From contig NZ_CP194171.1 in the NCBI RefSeq assembly GCF_050908845.1, forward strand, positions 4,278,001 through 4,342,000: a DNA stretch of 64,000 nucleotides, in the 5' to 3' direction. Position 1 is the stretch's first letter; each line of letters opens with the position of its first letter. The notes beneath the pieces were generated by a model. That model had not been told where the DNA came from. It made no database searches and saw only the letters and a program-made list of their open reading frames with translations. This stretch comes from Marinobacterium_D sp050908845. Its GTDB lineage: Bacteria; Pseudomonadota; Gammaproteobacteria; Pseudomonadales; Balneatricaceae. Made by a program: the position numbers and the translations under genes. Below, in pieces: positions 52,833 to 60,565 of this stretch.

Positions 52833-54083
52833 ATGAAAATCGTTAATGCCCGTCTGCGACAGAAGCCCCTGCTCCACACCCTGGAGATCACCGCCGGGCT
52901 GTTCAGCCAGATCAGTGAACAGAGCGGCAGCATAGAATGCCCGGAAGGCGCCATCGACGCCGGTGGCAAGCTGCTCTGCGCGCCGTTTGTCGAGCCGCAT
53001 ATCCACCTGGATGCGGCGCTGACCGCCGGCGAACCCAACTGGAACCAGAGCGGTACGCTGTTTGAAGGGATCGAGCGCTGGGGCGAGCGCAAGCCGATGC
53101 TGAACGAGGCCGATATCCGCCGCCGCGTACTGGAAACCATCGAACTGCTGGTGCAGAACGGCGTGCAGCATATCCGCAGCCACGCCGACATCTCCGACCC
53201 CAGCCTGGTGGGCCTGAAAACGCTCTGCACCCTGCGTGATGAGCTGAAAGACAAGATCGACCTGCAGGTGGTGGCGTTTCCGCAGGACGGCCTGCTCTCC
53301 TTCCCCAACGGCCTTAAGCTGATGGAGGAGGCGCTGGAGTTTGGCGCCGATGTGGTCGGCGGTATTCCCCATTTCGAATACACCCGTGAGCTGGGCGTCG
53401 AGTCGATGAAAACCGTCATAGAACTGGCGAAGAAATATGACCGCCTGGTCGATGTGCACTGTGACGAGATCGACGATCCCAGCTCCCGCTTCCTCGAGGT
53501 ACTGGCCTGCGAGGCGCTGTTCAACGAGCTGGGCTCAAGGGTCACCGCCAGCCACACCACGGCGATGCACTCCTACGACAACGCCTACTGCTCCAAGCTG
53601 TTCCGCCTGCTGAAGAACTCCGGCATCAACTTTATCTCCTGCCCCACCGAGAGCATCCACCTGCAGGGTCGCTTTGATACTTATCCGAAGCGTCGTGGCC
53701 TGACCCGGGTAAAAGAGCTGCGTGAAGCGGGCATCAATGTCTGCTTCGCCGAGGATTCGATCTTCGATCCCTGGTACTCCCTCGGTAACGGCAAGCTGCT
53801 GCGAAGCCTGGATTTCGGTCTGCATATCTGCCAGATGATGGGATACCGCGACTTCGAGAGCGCGCTGGACCTGATCACCGACAACAGCGCCCGCACCCTG
53901 AATATACAGGATCGTTACGGCATCGAAACCGGCAAGCCGGGCAGTTTTATTCTGCTCGACGGTGAAGATGACTACAGCGTGCTGCGCAAGCAGGGCGAGG
54001 TGCTGCTGTCGGTACGTCAGGGTGAGATTATCATGCGGCGCGAGCCTGCTCGCGTAAGCAGTGCACCTTATATTTCGGCCTGA
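52833..54083 (+). CDS. codA: Cytosine deaminase CodA
   Basis: A 416-residue amidohydrolase-fold deaminase. Metal and active-site motifs are present: EPHIHLDAALTAGEPNW, VDVHCDEIDDPSSR, ASHTTAMHSYDNAY and AEDSIFDPWYSLGNG. It converts cytosine to uracil and ammonia in the cytoplasm. AAGAGG precedes the ATG. Creatinine deaminase activity is a known side function in some members. Confidence 0.92.
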   Translation: MKIVNARLRQKPLLHTLEITAGLFSQISEQSGSIECPEGAIDAGGKLLCAPFVEPHIHLDAALTAGEPNWNQSGTLFEGIERWGERKPMLNEADIRRRVLETIELLVQNGVQHIRSHADISDPSLVGLKTLCTLRDELKDKIDLQVVAFPQDGLLSFPNGLKLMEEALEFGADVVGGIPHFEYTRELGVESMKTVIELAKKYDRLVDVHCDEIDDPSSRFLEVLACEALFNELGSRVTASHTTAMHSYDNAYCSKLFRLLKNSGINFISCPTESIHLQGRFDTYPKRRGLTRVKELREAGINVCFAEDSIFDPWYSLGNGKLLRSLDFGLHICQMMGYRDFESALDLITDNSARTLNIQDRYGIETGKPGSFILLDGEDDYSVLRKQGEVLLSVRQGEIIMRREPARVSSAPYISA

Positions 54084-54184
54084 TCGCCGCTTACCTTTCC
54101 CGCACGGCCGCAGTCATTGTACGGCCGCGATCCAGGGTGCCGCGATAGCGACAGCATTAATGAAAAGCGCCTGAGCGGCATCAA

Positions 54185-54934
54185 TCAGTGCGCCGCCGAG
54201 CCATCCTCATCGGAGCTCGGTGCGCCCTTGCCGATCACCCGAACCTCACTCTCGTCAGGATCCTTGTCAGCGAAAATATCGGCATATCGCAGCGTGGCGT
54301 TGGCATGCTCACGCATGATTGCCTCGGCACGGGTGCCCTGGCCCCGGTCGATCGCATCGAACACCGCATGGTGCTGCATATGGGCAAAGTTAAAGCGGCG
54401 GTATTCCTGCTTCATATTGTTCTGGTCGAAGGCGATCGAAGTGACCGAGGCGAACGGCAGGTGCTCGTTGCGTGACATGGCCGTGCTGATCGCCGGGTTG
54501 CAGCTCGCCTCTATGATCAGCGCATGGAAGCGCTGATTCAGGTCGTGATATTCCTCGATATCCTCTTCACTGACATAGCCCTTGTCGAACAGCTGATCGC
54601 CCTCGGAGAGGCACTCCAGAAGGCCGCGCCGGATCTCTGCTGACACGCCCAGCTCCGCCGCCTGGCGTGCGGCCAGACCTTCCAGCACCCCGCGTACTTC
54701 AATGGCGCCACTGACCTCGTCCTGGGTCACCTCACGCACACGGTAGCCGCGCCGTTCCAGCTTGGTCAGCAGACCTTCCTGCTCCAGGGCCCGGAAAGCG
54801 ATACGGATCGGCGTACGTGAAACACCCAGCCTTTCTGCGGTGGGAATTTCCGCGATACGCTCACCCGCCTCCAGTTCACCGGAAATGATCATCTGCCTCA
54901 AAGTGCTCAGCACACGCTGACCGGCTCTGCTCAT
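54185..54934 (-). CDS. vanR: VanR, GntR/FCD-family vanillate-responsive repressor
   Basis: A 249-residue FadR-type GntR regulator with winged helix at 1-75 (IAEIPTAERLGVSRTPIRIAFRALEQEGLL) and an FCD effector domain with YHDLNQRFHALIIE and FAHMQHHAVFDAI. It is divergent from vanAB copy 2, with three VanR-type operators in between. Two more precede vanAB copy 1. The operators fit the known Caulobacter VanR site, so vanillate is the likely inducer. Confidence 0.9.
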   Translation of the reverse strand: MSRAGQRVLSTLRQMIISGELEAGERIAEIPTAERLGVSRTPIRIAFRALEQEGLLTKLERRGYRVREVTQDEVSGAIEVRGVLEGLAARQAAELGVSAEIRRGLLECLSEGDQLFDKGYVSEEDIEEYHDLNQRFHALIIEASCNPAISTAMSRNEHLPFASVTSIAFDQNNMKQEYRRFNFAHMQHHAVFDAIDRGQGTRAEAIMREHANATLRYADIFADKDPDESEVRVIGKGAPSSDEDGSAAH

Positions 54935-55068
54935 AGGCTGTCGCTACCCCGCTTCTGTTCACATCTGTTCATTGCACTTACTCATATCACTTACTGATGG
55001 CACTGAAGCTCATTACACCAGTTCGTCCGGATTGAAGACTGCGCCCTAAAAAACAATTATGACACCTG

Positions 55069-55080
55069 TGTGGATCCAAT
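55069..55080. promoter_or_regulatory. VanR operator in the vanR-vanA region, site 1
   Basis: TGTGGATCCAAT, 10 of 12 bases of ATTGGATCCAAT, 135 bp upstream of the vanR start codon, so it may serve autoregulation. Confidence 0.6.
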
Positions 55081-55236
55081 AAATGCACAGCAATATTCAA
55101 TTTATAGAACAGCTTCGGCCTGATTAATAGCAAAATATTTTCATAAAACCCTTTTAAATACATTGTATTAAGCAGAAAAAACGGGCTATAAGCAGGACCC
55201 GCTCCGTGTAAATACACCTAAAGTACAACTTAATTT

Positions 55237-55248
55237 TTTGGATCCATT
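55237..55248. promoter_or_regulatory. VanR operator, site 2
   Basis: TTTGGATCCATT, 10 of 12 bases, 84 bp before vanA copy 2. Confidence 0.65.
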
Positions 55249-55288
55249 ACTAGCAAAACACACACTATCTAGTGCATTATTCACTCAA

Positions 55289-55300
55289 ATTGGATCCATA
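55289..55300. promoter_or_regulatory. VanR operator, site 3
   Basis: ATTGGATCCATA, 10 of 12 bases with a perfect left half, 32 bp before vanA copy 2, where binding would block translation-proximal transcription. Sites 2 and 3 are 52 bp apart centre to centre. Confidence 0.7.
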
Positions 55301-55331
55301 AGTAGAACAAACACAAATTAGGAGCCCTGTC

Positions 55332-56390
55332 ATGTTCCCGAAAAACTGCTGGTATGTCGCTTGTACCCCCGACGAATTTGCAGATAAGCCGCTGGCCCGT
55401 CAGATCTGCGGCGAACGCATGGCTTTTTACCGCGATGGCGAAGGCAAGGTTGCCGCTGTCGAAGACTTCTGCCCGCACCGCGGCGCACCGCTTTCCCTCG
55501 GTTATGTTGAAGACGGTCAGCTGACCTGTGGTTACCACGGCCTGAAGATGGGTCGTGACGGCAAGACCACCTCCATGCCGAAACAGCGCGTAGGCGGTTT
55601 CCCCTGCGTCAAGAGCTACCCGGTTGAAGAGCGTTACGGCTTTATCTGGGTATGGCCGGGCGACGCCGACAAGGCCGACCCGAGCGAAATCCATCACCTG
55701 GAGTGGGCTGTCAGCGATGACTGGGCCTACGGTGGCGGTCTGTTCCACATCCAGTGCGATTACCGCCTGATGATCGACAACCTGATGGACCTGACCCACG
55801 AAACCTACGTGCACTCCACCAGCATCGGTCAGAAAGAGATCGACGAAGCACCGGTTCGCACCAAGGTTGTCGATGGTGAAGTTCGCACCAGCCGTTACAT
55901 GGAAGATATCAAGGCGCCGCCGTTCTGGCAGGCCGCTCTCGAAGCCAACGATCTGGACCCTGATGCCGACGTGGACCGCTGGCAGGTCTGCCGCTTCACT
56001 CCGCCGAGCCACGTTCTGATCGACGTTGGTGTGGCACTGAAAGGTGAAGGTGGTCCGGATGCACCGGCCGACAAACGTGCCAACAGCATTGTTGTCGACT
56101 TCATCACGCCGGAAACCGAAACCAGCCACTGGTACTTCTGGGGTATGGCGCGTAACTTCAAGCCGCAGGACGCCGAGCTGACCGCGAAGATCCGCGAAGG
56201 CCAGGGCAAGATCTTCACCGAAGATCTTGAGATGCTGGAGCGCCAGCAGCGCAACCTGCTCGAGTTCCCGGACCGCAACCTGCTCAAGCTGGATATCGAC
56301 GCCGGTGGCGTTCAGGCCCGCCGCATCATCGATCGCATGATCGAGGCCGAGCAGGAAGACACCAATCTGATCAAGACGGCTTCCGCCTGA
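55332..56390 (+). CDS. vanA: Vanillate O-demethylase, oxygenase subunit VanA (copy 2)
   Basis: A 352-residue Rieske oxygenase, the counterpart of the protein at 13554 with the same ligands: Cys47-x-His49, Cys66-x2-His69 and Asp153/His156/His161. AGGAG precedes the ATG. Being next to vanR, it is the more likely dedicated vanillate enzyme; copy 1 may extend the substrate range. It forms an operon with vanB copy 2. Confidence 0.93.
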   Translation: MFPKNCWYVACTPDEFADKPLARQICGERMAFYRDGEGKVAAVEDFCPHRGAPLSLGYVEDGQLTCGYHGLKMGRDGKTTSMPKQRVGGFPCVKSYPVEERYGFIWVWPGDADKADPSEIHHLEWAVSDDWAYGGGLFHIQCDYRLMIDNLMDLTHETYVHSTSIGQKEIDEAPVRTKVVDGEVRTSRYMEDIKAPPFWQAALEANDLDPDADVDRWQVCRFTPPSHVLIDVGVALKGEGGPDAPADKRANSIVVDFITPETETSHWYFWGMARNFKPQDAELTAKIREGQGKIFTEDLEMLERQQRNLLEFPDRNLLKLDIDAGGVQARRIIDRMIEAEQEDTNLIKTASA

Positions 56391-56417
56391 TCGGTTCCAA
56401 CCTATAACAATAATTCG

Positions 56418-56447
56418 GGAGACGCGGTGCTAAAGCATCGCGTCTCC
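56418..56447 (+). other. Intercistronic hairpin between vanA and vanB, copy 2
   Basis: GGAGACGCGGTGC pairs with GCATCGCGTCTCC (13 bp with one G-U) around loop TAAA. The gap between vanA and vanB of copy 1 has no such hairpin. It may stabilise the vanA transcript or lower vanB expression. Confidence 0.7.
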
Positions 56448-56486
56448 TGACAGTTCCGGCCCGGGCTGCGGGCCAAAGGACATGCT

Positions 56487-57440
56487 GTGATCGACGCAAA
56501 AATAACGAAGAAAAGCCGCGAAACAGCGGACATCTGCCTTATCGAGCTGGCCCGCCCTGATGGCTCGGCCCTGCCCGCCTTCAGTGCCGGCGCACATATC
56601 GACCTGCACCTGGGCAACGGCCTGATCCGCCAGTACTCGCTCTGCAACCACCCCAATGAAGACCACCGCTACGAAATTGCGGTGCTCAACGATCCGGAAT
56701 CTCGCGGCGGCTCGCGCTATGTGCATGAGCAGCTGAACGAGGGCACCACGCTGCAGATCAGCGAACCGCGCAATCTTTTCCCGCTGGAAGCCAAGGCGGA
56801 ACGCCACCTGCTGATCGCCGGCGGTATCGGCATCACGCCGATCCTCTGCATGGCGGAGCGCCTGAACCACCAGGGCGGCGAGTTCGAGATGCACTACTGC
56901 ACACGAACCCCGGAAACCACCGCCTTCGCCGAGCGCATCAGCAACTCAGCCTTTGCTGACCGGGTGGAGTTCCACCACAGCCACACCGACACGCCCAGCA
57001 CCATGGACACCAAGGCAGTGATGGAAGCCCAGGCAGCCGGTACCCACCTGTATGTCTGTGGTCCCAACGGCTTTATGGATCATGTGCTCGACACCGCCCG
57101 CGAATGCGGCTGGCCGGAAGAGCGCCTGCACCGCGAGCACTTTGCCGCCGAAGCAACAAGCCAGGAGGGCGACACCGCCTTTGAGGTACAGCTGGCCAGC
57201 AGCGGCGATGTTATCGAGATCCCCGCCGACCGCACTGTGCTGGAAGTACTGATGGAAAGAGACGTGGATGTACCCTTCTCCTGCGAAGAGGGCGTCTGCG
57301 GTACCTGCGCAGTGCGCCTGCTCGAAGGCGAGCCGGATCACCGTGATGTGTTCATGACGCCGACCGAGCACGCCGCCAACGAGGAGTTCGCGCCCTGCTG
57401 CTCCCGCGCCAAGAGCAAGCGTCTGGTACTCGATATCTAA
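56487..57440 (+). CDS. vanB: Vanillate O-demethylase, reductase subunit VanB (copy 2)
   Basis: A 317-residue FMN/[2Fe-2S] reductase, equal in length to copy 1. It has RQYSLCNHPNE, LLIAGGIGITPILCMAE, YVCGPNGFMDHVL and CEEGVCGTCAVRLLEGE. The last part is nearly identical to copy 1. GTG start at 56487 with AAGGA upstream. Its stop codon overlaps the first bases of an intergenic repeat. Confidence 0.93.
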   Translation: MIDAKITKKSRETADICLIELARPDGSALPAFSAGAHIDLHLGNGLIRQYSLCNHPNEDHRYEIAVLNDPESRGGSRYVHEQLNEGTTLQISEPRNLFPLEAKAERHLLIAGGIGITPILCMAERLNHQGGEFEMHYCTRTPETTAFAERISNSAFADRVEFHHSHTDTPSTMDTKAVMEAQAAGTHLYVCGPNGFMDHVLDTARECGWPEERLHREHFAAEATSQEGDTAFEVQLASSGDVIEIPADRTVLEVLMERDVDVPFSCEEGVCGTCAVRLLEGEPDHRDVFMTPTEHAANEEFAPCCSRAKSKRLVLDI

Positions 57441-57528
57441 AAGCTATCTGCGTTGCCGAATGCTGCGTTAAAAACAGGCGGCGTTCCGCTTGCCTCGGCG
57501 GCCTCGATAACGCTTTTCAATATCCTGC
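57440..57528. repeat. Intergenic repeat, short copy
   Basis: An 89-bp copy of the element at 7481-7610, with the same two ends but lacking about 40 internal bases. It starts at the last base of the vanB stop codon, so it sits as close to the gene as possible. It can fold into an imperfect hairpin and might end vanAB transcription. Confidence 0.7.
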
Positions 57529-57862
57529 GATAAGACGCCACTGGCAGGGGAAAAACTTTCCCCTGCCCCACCAATTCCCCTTCGCCACTTCCTAAACCGC
57601 ACGTGTAACAACAGCTTGCTGCCCAACCACCTAAGCGCAGCAATATCCCCTTCAGTGCAGCCGAGCATCGCAGACTGAAAGAGAAACAAGGGACAGGCTG
57701 TTTGAGCGACGAAGGAGTGACTTCCTGTAAGGTTAAGAGTCTGTCCCGCTCTTTCAGTCGAGAAGCACAGGGCAGTCGGCGCAGCCGACCAAACTGCAGG
57801 GGCGACTAGGGATTGTTAAGGGATTTTTCGCAAAATCCCTTAACTCGCCAGTAGGCGAAACC
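57529..57862. repeat. Nest of inverted repeats upstream of the IS element
   Basis: No gene is seen in these 334 bp. It holds a perfect 11-bp hairpin (57543-57567, GGCAGGGGAAA/TTTCCCCTGCC). A wider inverted repeat joins 57673-57699 with 57738-57759 (GACTGAAAGAG..GGGACAG against CTGTCCC..CTCTTTCAGTC). A perfect 13-bp hairpin follows (57815-57844, GTTAAGGGATTTT/AAAATCCCTTAAC). This resembles a REP-like or non-autonomous mobile element. Confidence 0.6.
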
Positions 57863-57926
57863 TGTAGTGGTTCAATGATTCCGGACACCCAGATAGGTGG
57901 TAACCTTGCCACCCAAGAGGTGTTCA

Positions 57927-58235
57927 ATGAAAAAACAACGTCGTTCCTTCACGCCCGAGTTCAAGCTGGAAGCCGCCAGTCTTGTACTGGATCAGGGCTA
58001 TTCCATCGTTGAGGCCTGCCGGTCACTTGGTATCGGTGATACCGCACTGCGTCGGTGGGTGGATCAGTTACGTGCCGAACGTGACGGGGAAACGCCCGCC
58101 AGCAAAGCTATGACGCCCGAGCAGAAGCGCATCCAGGAACTGGAAGCCAGGGTTAAACGCCTGGAGCAAGAAAAGGACATATTAAAAAAGGCTTCCGCTC
58201 TCTTAATGTCAGACGAGTTCAAACGTATGCGCTGA
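57927..58235 (+). CDS. IS3-family transposase OrfA
   Basis: A 102-residue HTH protein (KKQRRSFTPEFKLEAASLVLDQGYSIVEACRSLGIGDTALRRWVDQL) followed by a leucine zipper coiled coil (IQELEARVKRLEQEKDILKKASALL). AGAGG lies seven bases before the ATG. The A6G slippery site in codons 86-88 permits a -1 shift into orfB to make OrfAB. Confidence 0.93.
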   Translation: MKKQRRSFTPEFKLEAASLVLDQGYSIVEACRSLGIGDTALRRWVDQLRAERDGETPASKAMTPEQKRIQELEARVKRLEQEKDILKKASALLMSDEFKRMR

Positions 58236-58243
58236 TAGACCGT

Positions 58244-59089
58244 TTGAGAGAGTTAAAGCCTGTTGATCTGGTCTGTCAGGCATTTGGTATCAAACGTTCC
58301 AGTTATTATGACTACAGGAAGGCAAAGCGGCGTATCAAGCCGCAACGCCTTGAGCTTAAAGCCCACGTAAACCGTGCTTTCAAGCTCAGCCGTGGCGCGC
58401 TGGGAAGCCGGGGTATCTGTGACTTTCTGGCTTCAGAAGGGATCGTTGCCGGCCGCTATTTAGTCCGTCGCCTGATGAAAGAGTCCGGCTTAGTGTGTAA
58501 GCAGCCAGGCCGCCATAAATACAAACGGACGACCATTGAGCATGTGGACATACCCAACCGGCTGAACCGTGAATTTGATGTGTTACACCCTAACCAAGTC
58601 TGGTGCGGTGACATCACCTACATTTGGACAGGATCTCAGTGGTCTTATCTAGCCGTCGTTCTGGATCTGTACGCCCGCAAAGTTGTTGGCTGGGCAGTCT
58701 CCACGACAGCCGACGCGAGTCTAGTCATCAAGGCGTTGGATGACGCCTGGAACCGGCGTGGGCACCCTGAAGGCATCATGTTCCATTCGGATCAGGGATG
58801 TCAGTACACCAGTCTGAAGTTCCGCCAGCGGCTTTGGCGCTACCGCATGGAGCAAAGCATGAGCCGTCGTGGAAATTGCTGGGACAACTCGCCGATGGAG
58901 AGGTTGTTCCGCAGCCTGAAAACGGAATGGGTGCCAGAAACCGGTTATTCCTCGCTAATGGTCGCCAAAATGGATATGGGTCGGTATCTGATGGATTACT
59001 ACAACCGCCAGCGGCCACATCGTGCCAATGGCGGCATCAGTCCGGTGGCGGCGGAAGAAAAACTTAAAACCGTGTCCGGGATTAGTTGA
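58244..59089 (+). CDS. IS3-family transposase OrfB, DDE catalytic domain
   Basis: A 281-residue catalytic domain, in the -1 frame relative to orfA. It has the DDE triad: Asp in WCGDITYIW, Asp in FHSDQGCQY and Glu in NSPMERLFRSLK, followed by YNRQRPH. The first codon given here is TTG; expression is expected mainly as the frameshifted OrfAB fusion, and the -1 frame is open from the slippery site. Confidence 0.92.
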   Translation: MRELKPVDLVCQAFGIKRSSYYDYRKAKRRIKPQRLELKAHVNRAFKLSRGALGSRGICDFLASEGIVAGRYLVRRLMKESGLVCKQPGRHKYKRTTIEHVDIPNRLNREFDVLHPNQVWCGDITYIWTGSQWSYLAVVLDLYARKVVGWAVSTTADASLVIKALDDAWNRRGHPEGIMFHSDQGCQYTSLKFRQRLWRYRMEQSMSRRGNCWDNSPMERLFRSLKTEWVPETGYSSLMVAKMDMGRYLMDYYNRQRPHRANGGISPVAAEEKLKTVSGIS

Positions 59090-59170
59090 CCACTACAACC
59101 TGGATCCAACAGTGCGCCAGCACAAAATACTAAACGACTTTTAAGAGAGGTCTCGGCGTCTGCAAGAGTA

Positions 59171-60361
59171 TCACTGCACCGCTGCATCGGAGCGGGATTC
59201 AAGCGCCCGCCGGCGCCCGCTGTCCCAGACCATCAGCATGGCGATAGCGATAGCCGGCAGCATCAGCAGGTTGAGCAGCTCCCAGCCGAACAATGCCTGG
59301 AGCTTACCCGACAGCATGGCGCCCAGCGCCGAAAAACCGAACACCAGGAAGTCGTTCATCCCCTGCACCTTGGCCTTTTCCGCCGGGTAGTAGGTATGGG
59401 TCAGCAGCGTCGTTGCGCCGATAAAGGCGAAGTTCCAGCCCATCCCCAGCGCCACCATCGACAGCAAGAAGTGCCAATAGGTCACCCCGAGCTGATTCAG
59501 CAGCACACAGGCGATCAGCAGCAGACAGCCGCTCTGAATCACCCGGGTATCGCCAAAACGGGCGATCAGCTTGCCGGTGAAAAACGAGGGCAGAAACATT
59601 CCCAGCACGTGCCACTGGATGATGCTGGCGGTACTGCCGAAGCCGAAGCCGCAGGCCTCCATGGCCAGCGGGGTGGCGGTCATCACCAGCACCATGACAC
59701 CGTAACCTATGGCGCCGGCCGTCACCGCCGCCACCAGAGCAGGCTGGCGTAGCAGTCGTGAATAGGGGCGAGTCTCGCCCTGCCGTTCCGCCAGGTTGAC
59801 CGGCGGCAGCGGCAGGATGGCGATCAACAGGGTGGTAAACAGATAGAGTCCGATCAGCACGTAAAACGCGCCCAGGTACTGACTGTCCGGCACCAGTCCC
59901 TGGGCCCAGATCGCCAGGTTCGGCCCCAGTACAGCGGCCAGTACACCACCGCCCATCACCAGACCTATCGCCTTGGGATGTTGCGCCGGCGAGCAGCTTT
60001 CGATGGCGGCAAAGCGGTATTGCTGGCCGACACCGATCGCCATACCCAGCAGAAAGGTACTGGTACAGAACAGCGTGAAGTCAGACTGCGCCAGCGAGAA
60101 CGCGGCCAGCGTGGCGCCGCCGACACCGATCAGGTTACCCGCCAGAAAGCCGACCTTGCGGCCAAACCAGCGCATCAACTGCGCCGCTGGCAGGGTGGCG
60201 CTCATGAGACCGAGAAACTGAAGCGAGGCCGGCAGCGTCGCCAGCCCCAGGTCCGGCGCGATCGACTGACCGATCAGCGCGGTCACCGCGACCAGCAAAA
60301 TATTTCCGCTCACCAGCAGCGCCTGTCCCAGCGCCAGGCCCCAGACATTGATCGGTAACAT
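59171..60361 (-). CDS. MFS transporter
   Basis: A 396-residue major facilitator protein with 12 predicted helices. MFS motif-A-like sequences are MRWFGRKVGFLAG (loop 2-3) and GKLIARFGDTRVIQSG (loop 8-9). The substrate is unknown. The 3' end lies 71 bp from the IS element. Regulation is not visible. Confidence 0.87.
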   Translation of the reverse strand: MLPINVWGLALGQALLVSGNILLVAVTALIGQSIAPDLGLATLPASLQFLGLMSATLPAAQLMRWFGRKVGFLAGNLIGVGGATLAAFSLAQSDFTLFCTSTFLLGMAIGVGQQYRFAAIESCSPAQHPKAIGLVMGGGVLAAVLGPNLAIWAQGLVPDSQYLGAFYVLIGLYLFTTLLIAILPLPPVNLAERQGETRPYSRLLRQPALVAAVTAGAIGYGVMVLVMTATPLAMEACGFGFGSTASIIQWHVLGMFLPSFFTGKLIARFGDTRVIQSGCLLLIACVLLNQLGVTYWHFLLSMVALGMGWNFAFIGATTLLTHTYYPAEKAKVQGMNDFLVFGFSALGAMLSGKLQALFGWELLNLLMLPAIAIAMLMVWDSGRRRALESRSDAAVQ

Positions 60362-60565
60362 GGTACAATCACTCCGTTCTGACAGGCGGCAAATATAACA
60401 CTCTGCTAATCAACTTGCCGTTCGGAAATTCGAGCCCTCCCCATCAGGCAAACCGATGACTTGAACGTTTTTTGTTCAAAAAAACGTCAAAGAGTGAAAC
60501 TTTCCTCTTCGCCTCCTGTCTTTTTCAGCCTCAGTATCTATCACTTTCAGGATTAGACACCCTCG

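Larger units (their letters stand above)
57863..59097 (+). mobile_element. Complete IS3-family insertion sequence (1235 bp)
   Basis: The left end TGTAGTGGTTCAATGATTCC and the right end (reverse complement TGTAGTGGTCAACTAATCCC) are imperfect inverted repeats that both lead into CCGGACAC. The flanking ACC at 57860-57862 and 59098-59100 is a three-base target duplication. Two overlapping-frame ORFs and a slippery A6G sequence at 58184-58190 are intact, so the element could still move. Confidence 0.92.
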
